NCBI GenBank assembly: GCA_947625095.1
Contig: CANQMX010000007.1
Location: 1-64,000 of the forward strand
DNA length: 64,000 nt
Reading direction: 5' to 3'
Source: an uncultured Clostridia bacterium
Lineage (GTDB): Bacteria > Bacillota > Clostridia > Christensenellales > Borkfalkiaceae
Shown here: positions 26,856 to 34,282 of the stretch, piece by piece
How positions within the stretch are numbered: position 1 is the first letter of the stretch
Layout: each line of letters starts with the position of its first letter
Notes under the pieces: model-generated
Told to the model about the DNA's origin: nothing
Databases searched by the model: none
What the model saw: only the letters and a program-made list of their open reading frames with translations
Translations under genes and position numbers: made by a program

Positions 26856-29246
26856 TCACCGCAATTCCGCGCCGAGGTTGTGCTTCAAATTGCCCACGAT
26901 CTTATTGAAATACCCGTCGAGTGCGTTTGCGTCGAGCGCCTTTTCTCCCGCGGCGAAGGTGAGGCGGAAGGCCATGCTCTTCTTGCCCGCCCCGAGGCGC
27001 GCGTCGCGGTAGACGTCGAAAAGTTCCGCCCTTTTCACCGCCTTGCAGGCGTGCAGGATGCACGCCTCGACCGCCGCGCACGTCGTCTCCTCCGAAACGA
27101 CCACGGCGAGGTCGCGCGAGGCGTCGGGGAACTTGGGCAGCCCCTGATAGTCGATCTCCGCCGCAAATTGTGCGGAAATCGCCGCGTAGTCGAGTTCGGC
27201 AAGGCAGGCTCTCCTCTCGAGGGCGAGTTCGGCGGCAATGGCGGGGTGCAGTTCGCCGATGAAGCCCACCTCTGCATCACCCAGCGTGACGGTAGCCGAG
27301 ATGCCGGGGTGCAGGAAGGGATATTCCCCGCGCGCAAAGCCGAATTTCAGCCCGAACGCCTCGCCCGCGGCCTCCACCGCGCCCTTCAAGTCGAAGAAGT
27401 CCCCCTCGCCCCACAGCCCGAGCACGACCTTTTTGCGCTCGGCGGGGAGCTGCTCGCCCACGGCGGGGGAGTAGACGTTGGCAAGTTCGAAGAGCCGCCC
27501 GCTCTCGTTGCCCCGCCGCACGTTGCGCACGATGTTGGCGAGCATGGAGGGTGCGAGGACGGTGCGCATCACCGAGAGTTCCTCGCTGATGGGGTTCAAA
27601 ATTTTGACGGCGTTGCGCTCGGGCGCGCCCTCGGGCAGGCGCAGAAGGTCGAAGTCCTTGGGCGAGTAGAAGGAGTAATTGCACGCCTCAAAATAGCCCT
27701 CATTTGACAGCGTTTGCTTGAATTTGAGTTCCTGCTTCTGCGCGGGGGTCAGGCCGCCGCGGGTCACCGCCGCGCGCTTCAAGAAGGTGGGCACGATGTG
27801 CTCGTAGCCGTACATACGGATGACTTCCTCGGCGAGGTCGGGGAAGCCCTCTACGTCGTTTCTCCACGCGGGCACGGCGGCGGAAAATTCCTCCCCCTTC
27901 TCTTCCACTTCAAACCCGAGGCGGGTGAGGATGCCCCTCGTCTCCTCTTTGGGAACGGAGATGCCCAGCACGCCGTCGAGCGCGGCATACGAAGTTTTTA
28001 CGATTTTTTTCTCGGCGGGCGCGCTCATAACGTCCGCGCCGTAGGCGGTAACAGTGCCGCAGCCGAGTTCCTCCACAAGGTGCAGGGCGCGCTCCATGCC
28101 GTGTTCGGGCGACCAGATCGGCTCCACGCCCTTTTCGAAGCGGGCGGAGGAATCCGAACGCTGGCCGAGGGCGCGCGCCGTCTTTCTCACGCTGTCCCGC
28201 GCGAAACTCGCCGCCTCGAAAAAGACCTCCGTCGTCTCGGGCTTTATCTCGCTGTTGAGGCCGCCCATCACGCCCGCGAGCGCAACGGGGCGCTCGGCGT
28301 CGCAGATGAGCAAGTTCTCTCTGTGCAGGGTAAACTCCTTCTCGTCGAGGGTCGTGATCTTCTCGCCCTCCTCCGCCCTGCGGACGATTATTTTATCGCC
28401 GTGCAGATAATTTCTGTCGAAGGCGTGCATGGGCTGGCCGAGTTCGAGGAGGACGTAGTTGGTGATATCCACAATATCGGAGATGCCGCGGATGCCGCAG
28501 AGGGCGAGCCGCCGCCTCATCCACAGGGGAGATGTGCCCACCTTCACATCCTTTACATAGTGCCCGATGTAGCGGGGGCAGAGGGCGGGTTCTTTCACTT
28601 CGACGGGGATTTTCACCGCCGTCTTTGCTGCGCCGTGGGAAAAACTCGGCGCTTTGAGCGGCTTTTGGAGCACGGCGGCGACCTCGCGCGCCATGCCGAA
28701 TACGCTCTGGCAGTCGGGGCGGTTGGCGGTGACGGCGATATCGAAAATGTAGTCGTCGATGCCGACGACGGGGCGGATGTCCCCGCCCTCTTTTGCGTCC
28801 TCCTCCTTCAGGATGAGGATGCCGTCCACCTCCGCGCCGGGGTAGAAGTCCTCGGTGATGCCGAGTTCCGCGCCCGAACAGAACATCCCCTCGGAGACGA
28901 CGCCGCGCAGTTTTCCCGTCTTGATTTTCTGCACGCCGCCCTCGTGGAGAACGGTCGCGCCGTCCAAGGCGACGGGCACGAGCGCGCCCGCGAACACGTT
29001 GGTCGCCGCGGTGACGATCTGCTTTTTGCCGCGCTCGCCGCAGTCCACCTCGCAGACGGTGAGCCTGTCCGCGTCGGGGTGCTTTTCGCAGGAGAGGACG
29101 CGCCCGACGGCGACGTTTTCAACGTCCCTGCCGAGGTAGACGAGTTCCTCCACCTCGAAGCCGCAGGAGAAGAGTTTATCCTGCAACTGTTCGGCGGAAA
29201 TATCGATATCCACAAATTCTTTGAGCCAAGAAAACGGTACTTTCAT
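26856..29246 (-). CDS. pheT: Phenylalanyl-tRNA synthetase beta subunit
   Basis: The large subunit of the (alpha-beta)2 enzyme that charges tRNA-Phe. At 796 aa it has the usual bacterial length. The N-terminus KVPFSWLKEFVDI is characteristic. A tRNA-binding (EMAP/OB-like) domain spans ~40-150 (CEKHPDADRLTVCEVD). B3/B4 editing and B5 regions occupy the middle, and the C-terminal ~95 residues are the FDX-ACB anticodon-binding domain (FPDASRDLAVVV). The gene begins 12 bp after pheS and is translated from the same T-box-controlled transcript. Confidence 0.97.
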   Translation of the reverse strand: MKVPFSWLKEFVDIDISAEQLQDKLFSCGFEVEELVYLGRDVENVAVGRVLSCEKHPDADRLTVCEVDCGERGKKQIVTAATNVFAGALVPVALDGATVLHEGGVQKIKTGKLRGVVSEGMFCSGAELGITEDFYPGAEVDGILILKEEDAKEGGDIRPVVGIDDYIFDIAVTANRPDCQSVFGMAREVAAVLQKPLKAPSFSHGAAKTAVKIPVEVKEPALCPRYIGHYVKDVKVGTSPLWMRRRLALCGIRGISDIVDITNYVLLELGQPMHAFDRNYLHGDKIIVRRAEEGEKITTLDEKEFTLHRENLLICDAERPVALAGVMGGLNSEIKPETTEVFFEAASFARDSVRKTARALGQRSDSSARFEKGVEPIWSPEHGMERALHLVEELGCGTVTAYGADVMSAPAEKKIVKTSYAALDGVLGISVPKEETRGILTRLGFEVEEKGEEFSAAVPAWRNDVEGFPDLAEEVIRMYGYEHIVPTFLKRAAVTRGGLTPAQKQELKFKQTLSNEGYFEACNYSFYSPKDFDLLRLPEGAPERNAVKILNPISEELSVMRTVLAPSMLANIVRNVRRGNESGRLFELANVYSPAVGEQLPAERKKVVLGLWGEGDFFDLKGAVEAAGEAFGLKFGFARGEYPFLHPGISATVTLGDAEVGFIGELHPAIAAELALERRACLAELDYAAISAQFAAEIDYQGLPKFPDASRDLAVVVSEETTCAAVEACILHACKAVKRAELFDVYRDARLGAGKKSMAFRLTFAAGEKALDANALDGYFNKIVGNLKHNLGAELR

Positions 29247-29258
29247 CTTCGTCCCCCC

Positions 29259-30302
29259 TTAATCCTTGAATTGCTCCAAAAACCGCACGTCGTTTTCGGT
29301 GAGAAGTTTAATGTTGTTGATGCCGTATTTGAGCATTGCGATGCGCTCGATGCCCATGCCGAAGGCGAAGCCCGAATACTCGTCGGGATCGACGCCGCAG
29401 TTTTCGAGCACGCGGCGGTTGACGACGCCCGCGCCCAGGACCTCGATCCAGCCCGTGCCCTTACAAAGGGCGCACCCCTTGCCGCCGCAGGCGTGGCAGC
29501 TCACGTCCACTTCGACCGACGGCTCGGTGAACGGGAAGTAGGAGGGACGGAGGCGGGTCTTGCTCGTCTCGGAGAACATCGCCTTGACAAATTCGTCGAG
29601 CATCCCCTGAAGGTCGCACAAGGTGATGCCGCGATCCACGACAAGCCCCTCCATCTGGTGGAACATGGGCGAGTGGGTCGCGTCGTCGTCCGAGCGGAAC
29701 ACCCGCCCCGGCGAGAGCATCTTGATGGGCGGCTTCTTCTTTTCCATGAGGCGAATTTGCCCCGCGCTCGTCTGCGTGCGCAGAAGCCCGCCCTGTACAT
29801 AAAAGGTATCCTGCATATCGCGGGCGGGGTGGTCGGCGGGCGTGTTGAGCGCCGTAAAGTTGTAGTAGTCGTTCTCGATCTCCGGCCCTTCGAACACTTC
29901 AAAGCCCATGCCCGCGAAGATATCGATGAGGCGGTTCTTCACGATGGTCACGGGGTGAAGCGCGCCGTGGGAAAGTTTGCGCCCGGGCATGGTGACGTCC
30001 ACGCTCTCCGCCGCGAGTTTTTTTGCCATCTCGCGCTCCTTTGCGCGCGCGTCGAGTTCCGCGAACATCGCCTCCAGCCGCGCGCGAAGGTCGTTCACCC
30101 TTTTCCCGAATGTGGGGCGAAGTTCCTGCGCGAGTTTTTTCATGTGCTGCATGAGCGAAGTCACCTTGCCCGATCTTCCGAGGTACTGCATCTTCACCTC
30201 GTACAGGGCGCGGCTGTCCTCGGCCGTTTCGGCGGCGCGCGCCGCCTCGGCCACGATCTTTTCTTCCTCGATGTTCTCTTCCAAATTCTCCTCGAGATCC
30301 AT
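29259..30302 (-). CDS. pheS: Phenylalanyl-tRNA synthetase alpha subunit
   Basis: The catalytic subunit of PheRS, 347 aa. An N-terminal coiled coil (~1-85) precedes the class II core. Motif 2 surroundings are [14 protein letters not shown] Cys-rich insertion [17 protein letters not shown] and motif 3 [13 protein letters not shown] are both typical. The start at 30302 is chosen over an upstream in-frame ATG (30335), which lies inside the leader terminator hairpin, and because GGAGGC sits ~6 nt upstream of 30302. It is controlled by the T-box leader immediately upstream and followed by pheT. Confidence 0.97.
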   Translation of the reverse strand: MDLEENLEENIEEEKIVAEAARAAETAEDSRALYEVKMQYLGRSGKVTSLMQHMKKLAQELRPTFGKRVNDLRARLEAMFAELDARAKEREMAKKLAAESVDVTMPGRKLSHGALHPVTIVKNRLIDIFAGMGFEVFEGPEIENDYYNFTALNTPADHPARDMQDTFYVQGGLLRTQTSAGQIRLMEKKKPPIKMLSPGRVFRSDDDATHSPMFHQMEGLVVDRGITLCDLQGMLDEFVKAMFSETSKTRLRPSYFPFTEPSVEVDVSCHACGGKGCALCKGTGWIEVLGAGVVNRRVLENCGVDPDEYSGFAFGMGIERIAMLKYGINNIKLLTENDVRFLEQFKD

Positions 30303-30556
30303 GTCTGCCTCCAAAAAAATAAAACCCCATGCCATTGCATAGGGCGAAAAAAATCCGCTGTACCACCTATCTTCGCGCGCAAAAATTTACGCGCCTCGTT
30401 GCCCCTTAACGCGGGAGACGGCTCCGCTTGAATTTCCTTTCGGCGGGCGGCTCGCGGGGGAATACCGCGCTCCTTTCCCGAAGAACCTCTCAGCCGCGGG
30501 CTCTTCTCTCTGGACGGAAAATTTTTGGCGCGTCTCTTCCGCTTGATTGCCTTTGT
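30303..30556 (-). promoter_or_regulatory. T-box riboswitch leader of pheST
   Basis: The leader RNA senses uncharged tRNA-Phe. On the minus strand there is an AGAGAG motif followed by a GCC/GGC stem and TGAGAGG (Stem I-like), and then a T-box core. The antiterminator can be drawn in full: helix AUAGG (30370-30366) pairs with CCUAU (30343-30339); a seven-nt bulge UGGUACA (30365-30359) can pair with the tRNA ACCA end; the second helix GCG/CGC closes a U-rich loop. The 3' strand CCUAU is also the 5' strand of the terminator at 30344-30325, so the two folds exclude each other. UUC triplets occur after the Stem I-like segment, but the specifier codon was not resolved with certainty. Confidence 0.9.
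30313..30344 (-). terminator. T-box-controlled intrinsic terminator
   Basis: Stem CCCTATGC/GCATGGGG (one G-U pair) with loop AATG, followed by TTTTATTTTTTT on the minus strand. It ends 11 nt before the pheS start codon. Confidence 0.92.
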
Positions 30557-30562
30557 AAGGAC

Positions 30563-30591
30563 ATTATAGAAAAATTCCGCGGCGTTGTCAA
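30563..30591 (-). promoter_or_regulatory. Sigma-A promoter of pheST
   Basis: Consensus -35 TTGACA (30586-30591), 17-nt spacer, consensus -10 TATAAT (30563-30568) on the minus strand. The predicted start site near 30556 gives a ~250-nt leader. Confidence 0.93.
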
Positions 30592-30629
30592 ACGATTTTT
30601 TCGCGCAAAATTTTGAATTTTTTTATAAA

Positions 30630-30704
30630 AAAGCCCTCCGCCGCGCCCCCAAAAAAAGAAAGCGCGGCGCGCTTTCTTTTTTTGGGGGCGCGGCGGAGGG
30701 CTTT
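30630..30704. repeat. Perfect 75-bp palindrome
   Basis: Arms 30630-30666 and 30668-30704 are exact reverse complements around a single central base. On either strand a GC-rich stem is followed by CTTTCTTTTTTT, so it can act as a bidirectional terminator insulating pheST from the repeat region. Confidence 0.9.
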
Positions 30705-30747
30705 CACACTTGCCGCCCGCTTCCTTTGTGGCGCTTTTTTCCTTTCT

Positions 30748-30886
30748 CCATAATGATTGTACCGCATTTTTTTGCCTTTTTGGGGGATGTATGCCATATT
30801 TTTTTTGGAAAATTTGAAAAAAATTTTTAGATACACTCGCCCACCGCCCGTCCGCAAAAGCGGACGGGCGGTGGCTCGGTATGAGG
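30748..30886 (+). repeat. Dispersed intergenic element, copy 2 (ends in a type-A hairpin)
   Basis: Aligns with 19-153. Its last 58 nt (30829-30886) form the clearest type-A unit: AGATACACTC, a perfect CCACCGCCCGTCCGC stem with AAAA loop, then TCGGTATGAGG. Confidence 0.75.
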
Positions 30887-31035
30887 AGTGGGGTGGACTT
30901 CGTTGTTCGGGATTCTTCGACTCGCTGCCCGCGCTCCGCCCCCGCACAGGCGGGGCGGAGCGCGGGCAGCGGCTCAGAATGACGCATTACCGCGCGAGTG
31001 AGAGGGACACCCCTTCCGTCACCTACGGTGACACC
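30878..31035 (+). repeat. 158-bp direct repeat, copy 1 (contains a type-B hairpin element)
   Basis: Near-identical to 31300-31457. Runs from GGTATGAGGAGTGGGG through GGGATTCTTC, a long GC-rich hairpin, AGAATGACGCA and a CGTCACCTACGGTGACA hairpin. The type-B element itself is 30909-30986. Confidence 0.88.
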
Positions 31036-31078
31036 TGTCGCGGGCAGGTAGAACCCTGCCCTACTTCGCGGCTGTTCC

Positions 31079-31116
31079 GCTCGTGCCGCCCTTGGTTGAA
31101 AATAGTGCGGGCGGGG
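31079..31116 (+). repeat. 38-bp direct repeat, copy 1
   Basis: Starts GCTCGTGCCGCCCTTGG and ends GTGCGGGCGGGG; identical to 31177-31214. The intervening 60 bp holds no gene. Confidence 0.85.
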
Positions 31117-31176
31117 TGGTCGCCGTTCGCGCCTACCGATGCGCTACTTTGTCGCTATGCTCCTACTTCGCCTACG

Positions 31177-31214
31177 GCTCGTGCCGCCCTTGGTTGAAAA
31201 TAGTGCGGGCGGGG
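31177..31214 (+). repeat. 38-bp direct repeat, copy 2
   Basis: Second identical copy of 31079-31116. Confidence 0.85.
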
Positions 31215-31226
31215 CAAGGGGTGGAC

Positions 31227-31281
31227 AAGATACGCTCACGCTCCGCCGCGGCAAAGCCGCGGCGGGGCGTTCGGTATGAGG
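31227..31281 (+). repeat. Type-A hairpin element
   Basis: AAGATACGCTC, then CTCCGCCGCGG/CCGCGGCGGGG stem with a short loop, then TTCGGTATGAGG. Confidence 0.75.
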
Positions 31282-31299
31282 AAGTGGTACGCGCGGGGC

Positions 31300-31457
31300 G
31301 GTATGAGGAGTGGGGCAGACTTCGTTGTTCGGGATTCTTCGACTCGCCGCCCGCGCTCCGCCCCCGCACAGGCGGGGGGCGGCACGGGCAGCGGCTCAGA
31401 ATGACGCATTACCGCGCGAGTGAGAGGGACACCCCTTCCGTCACCTACGGTGACACC
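31300..31457 (+). repeat. 158-bp direct repeat, copy 2 (contains a type-B hairpin element)
   Basis: Second copy of 30878-31035. The type-B part is 31331-31407. Differences from copy 1 are clustered in the hairpin arms. Confidence 0.88.
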
Positions 31458-31638
31458 CACCCCTTTGAGGGGTGGGCAAGATACGCTTCCCGTTGGGGAA
31501 CGAGAGATTGCGTGCCCCTCCCCCTGTGTCCCCCTCCCCGCGGCTTCGCCGCGGGGAGGGGGATAGGAAAGAGGACTGCGTTCGGGGAAAGATACACTCA
31601 CTCACGTCCCGCTGCGGCAAAGCCGCGGGGAGGGGGAT

Positions 31639-31676
31639 AAGATACACTCCGCCCCCTATGGGGCGTCGGTATGAGG
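31639..31676 (+). repeat. Short type-A hairpin element
   Basis: AAGATACACTC, stem CGCCCC/GGGGCG with loop around CTAT, then TCGGTATGAGG. A truncated relative begins near 31589 (AAAGATACACTC), and a type-B-like fragment with CGACTACGCTCG lies at 31777-31800. Confidence 0.65.
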
Positions 31677-31800
31677 AAGTAGTGGACGGCAGGGCGTGAA
31701 CGTATGAGGAAGTGGTACGCGCGGGGTGGTATGAGGAGTGGGGCGCGGGGCGGTATGAGGAAATAAGGTGAGATTTCTCGACTACGCTCGAAATGACATT

Positions 31801-31868
31801 TTATAACGGGGGAAGCATTATAACGGGGGGAGTATTATAACGGGGGAAGCGTTATAACGGGGCAAGCA
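31801..31868 (+). repeat. Four tandem 17-bp repeats
   Basis: Units at 31801, 31818, 31835 and 31852 share TTATAACGGGG plus a variable six-base end. They end 8 bp before the stop of the GXGXG-domain gene. Confidence 0.88.
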
Positions 31869-31875
31869 AGAAGAG

Positions 31876-32598
31876 CTAATTGTTGGTGTAGAGCTGCTTG
31901 TAGGGGTTATCGGTGTTGGGGGTGAGCTTTAGGAAGGGGGAGGAGAGGATCTCCTTGACGGGAAGGGAGAACGCCGCGGCGTACTCCTTTATGATGTGCA
32001 GAATTTCCTCATCTTCGAGGCGCTCCACGCGCTCCGCCTTGACCTGCGCGGGCAGGGGGTGGGACACTTCTTCGCACCGCAAATACATCTCGCCGCCGTG
32101 CATCCCCGTGCCGCAGAAGTTGCCGACAATGCCCATGGGATCACGGTTCAGATCCAAAACGACGATGACGCCGCCCGCCTGATATTCGCCCAAAAACGAG
32201 CCGACGACGCCGCCCACCACGATGACGGGGCGGTGCTCCTTGTACGCCTTCATGTGGATGCCGACGCGGTAGCCCGCATCGCCGCGGATGAAAATTTTTC
32301 CGCCGCGCATGGCGTAGCCCACGGCGTCGCCCGCGTTGCCGAAGATGCACACTCTGCCCGCGTTCATCGTATCGCCCACCGCGTCCTGCGCGTTGCCGTG
32401 CACCTCAATTTCGCACCCGTCGAGGTACGCCGCAAGCGCGTTGCCCGGCGTGCCCTCAATATAAATATGCTTGCCCGAAAGCCCCGCGCCCAAGTACCTC
32501 TGACCGAGGCAGCCCGTGATCTCCACCTCCCTATCTTGGGAGGAGCGCACGATCTCGTTGAGGGCGCGGTAGTCCAGATTGTTTGCCTCTATTTTCAT
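31876..32598 (-). CDS. Glutamate synthase GXGXG-domain subunit (archaeal-type domain 3)
   Basis: A 240-aa stand-alone version of the C-terminal beta-helix domain of GltB. Repeating GxGxG-type turns (GDTMNAGRVCIFGNAGDAVG, MRGGKIFIRGDAGYRVG, TGMHGGEMYLR) form the right-handed helix. In large-subunit glutamate synthase this domain packs between the amidotransferase and FMN domains and holds the complex together. It is the last gene of the operon and starts inside the end of the FAD oxidoreductase gene (4-nt overlap). The final ~60 residues contain a helical extension. Confidence 0.9.
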   Translation of the reverse strand: MKIEANNLDYRALNEIVRSSQDREVEITGCLGQRYLGAGLSGKHIYIEGTPGNALAAYLDGCEIEVHGNAQDAVGDTMNAGRVCIFGNAGDAVGYAMRGGKIFIRGDAGYRVGIHMKAYKEHRPVIVVGGVVGSFLGEYQAGGVIVVLDLNRDPMGIVGNFCGTGMHGGEMYLRCEEVSHPLPAQVKAERVERLEDEEILHIIKEYAAAFSLPVKEILSSPFLKLTPNTDNPYKQLYTNN

Positions 32599-33830
32599 CT
32601 CTCCCTCCTCGTGCCGAGTTTTTCCCCGCGCACCTTGCTCGCGAACGCCATAAGCCCCGGCGCACGCTTTATGACATCGAAGTCGACGGAATCGAGGGGT
32701 ACCATGTCGCGGATGAGCGACGTGTAAATGCCTGCGCGCTCGATGTTGTTGATGAGAATGAACCCCTTTAACACGTTGTCCTTATAGAAGAGTTTTTTGT
32801 AGGTGTTTTCGCCGCGCTCCACATAACTTTCGCCCTCGTACACCCCCGCCGTTGCGATGTGCGAGCCGAAAAAGCCGATGGCGTTGAACATAGCGCCGCC
32901 GAGATACGCCGCCTTGCCTCCCGCCATGTTCTTGCCCGCGCACTCGCCCTGCAACGCGGCGTTGGGCAGGATGGCGAGAACTCTGTTCTGCTTGGTGGAA
33001 AAATCGAAACTTTCGCAGTTGTCGCCCGCGGCGTAAACGTCGGGGATGCTCGTCTGCTGTCTTTCATTGACCACGATCCCGCGGCGGACTTCCCCGCCCG
33101 CATCCCTGACGAGTTCCACATTGGGGCGCACGCCGACGGCGACGACGAGGACATCGAAGGCGACCTTTTTCCCGCTTTTGAGGTGGGCGACGTTTTGCGA
33201 AAAGCGCAAGACGCTGTCGTTCAACGCAAATTTGACGCCCTCGTTTTCCAACTGTCTTTGGACGAGCGAAGCGCCCTCTTCATCCAAGATGCTGGGAAGG
33301 ACGCGGGGAGCGAGGTCGACGACGGTCAACTCCTTTACGCGGTGCAGGATGCCCTCCGCACATTTCAGCCCGATGAGACCCGCGCCGAGAATGAGGGCGC
33401 GCGTTTGGGGCGCGAGCGCCTGTTCGAGGGCGAGGGCATCGTCCATCGTCATAAAGTTGAACTTTTCGGTCACCGTTTCCAGCCCCTCGACGGGGGGCGT
33501 GAAGGGGCGCGAACCCGTGGCGACGAGCAGTTTATCGTAGAAAATTTCCCTTTTGTCCGCGAGCACGACTTTTTTCGCCGCGGGGTCTATCCTCTCCGCC
33601 CGCGCGCCGAGCAAAACTTCCACCCTGTTCTCCTCGTAGAACGAGGCGGGGCGGTAGTTCATGCGCGCGGCGGGGATCTTTCCGTAGAGATAATAGGAGA
33701 TGAGCGGCCTACCGTAGGCGGGGCGGTTTTCTTCCGAAATGACGGTGATCGCGCCCTCCCCGTCGACGGAGCGGACGCCCTCGATGGCGAAGGTGGCGGC
33801 TGTGGAATTTCCGATGATGACGTAGCGCAT
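32595..33830 (-). CDS. FAD/NAD(P)-dependent oxidoreductase of the glutamate synthase operon
   Basis: A pyridine-nucleotide-disulfide/rubredoxin-reductase-like flavoprotein, 411 aa. An N-terminal FAD-binding Rossmann motif is present (YVIIGNSTAATFAIEG; note GNSTA in place of the usual GxGxxG). A second Rossmann motif (ALILGAGLIGLKCAEG, ~145) binds NAD(P)H, and a C-terminal FAD motif DVYAAGDNCE lies near 280. No redox-active CxxC was seen. It probably passes electrons from NAD(P)H to the neighbouring ferredoxin and FMN subunit. The ATG at 33830 is preferred over a GTG at 33836 because AGGGGG lies 5 nt upstream. It follows the ferredoxin gene within a few bases. Confidence 0.87.
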   Translation of the reverse strand: MRYVIIGNSTAATFAIEGVRSVDGEGAITVISEENRPAYGRPLISYYLYGKIPAARMNYRPASFYEENRVEVLLGARAERIDPAAKKVVLADKREIFYDKLLVATGSRPFTPPVEGLETVTEKFNFMTMDDALALEQALAPQTRALILGAGLIGLKCAEGILHRVKELTVVDLAPRVLPSILDEEGASLVQRQLENEGVKFALNDSVLRFSQNVAHLKSGKKVAFDVLVVAVGVRPNVELVRDAGGEVRRGIVVNERQQTSIPDVYAAGDNCESFDFSTKQNRVLAILPNAALQGECAGKNMAGGKAAYLGGAMFNAIGFFGSHIATAGVYEGESYVERGENTYKKLFYKDNVLKGFILINNIERAGIYTSLIRDMVPLDSVDFDVIKRAPGLMAFASKVRGEKLGTRRER

Positions 33831-33832
33831 AT

Positions 33833-34273
33833 TCACCCCCTATCCTCAAAGACGATGGCGCGGTTGGGGCAGTGCTTGACGCACTGCGGCTCGCCCATGA
33901 GATTATCGGTGCAGAGGGCGCACTTTTGCGCCGCCTTGCCCTCGGCATCGGGCATGATCGCCCCATAGGGACACACCGCGACGCAGGTGAAACACCCGAC
34001 GCACTTCTCCCTGTCAATGACGACCGCGCCCTCCTCCGTCTTGGAGAGCGCCCCCGCGATGCAGCTCTTGACGCAGAGGGCGTCGCGGCAGTGGCGGCAG
34101 TTGACCGCGAAGTGCACGTCGTTCTCCCCGTCCTCCACGCGGATGCGGGGGAAAATTTCTCTATCCTTCAAAGCGCGCACCATATCGGTATCGCCCGAAT
34201 TGGCGAACGCGCACTCGTATTCGCAGAGGTGGCAGCCGAGACACCACTCCTCGTTGACATAGACGACTTTCAT
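33833..34273 (-). CDS. Multi-cluster 4Fe-4S ferredoxin-like protein
   Basis: 146 aa with four Cys clusters: CLGCHLCEYEC (~11-21), CRHCRDALCVKSC (~59-71), CVGCFTCVAVC (~91-101) and CALCTDNLMGEPQCVKHC (~115-132). This is the HycB/DMSO-reductase-B-like arrangement that can ligate up to four clusters. It likely forms the electron wire between the FAD oxidoreductase downstream and the FMN synthase domain upstream. It begins 9 bp after the stop of the FMN-domain gene. Confidence 0.9.
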   Translation of the reverse strand: MKVVYVNEEWCLGCHLCEYECAFANSGDTDMVRALKDREIFPRIRVEDGENDVHFAVNCRHCRDALCVKSCIAGALSKTEEGAVVIDREKCVGCFTCVAVCPYGAIMPDAEGKAAQKCALCTDNLMGEPQCVKHCPNRAIVFEDRG

Positions 34274-34282
34274 GCTTCCTCC

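Noticed and set aside
27714-30431. 905-aa plus-strand open frame across pheT/pheS
   Set aside because: Runs antisense through both synthetase genes and the T-box leader; composition is typical of a shadow frame.
30630-30704. 75-bp palindrome as terminal inverted repeats of an insertion sequence
   Set aside because: There is no interior sequence between the arms and no flanking target duplication was visible.
31083-31640. 185-aa plus-strand frame in the repeat cluster
   Set aside because: Its translation consists of intergenic repeats read twice (the same peptide appears at 30757-31197), so it is not a gene.
30878-31868. CRISPR array
   Set aside because: Repeats are palindromic, unequal in spacing and lack unique spacers of constant length; no cas gene is present.
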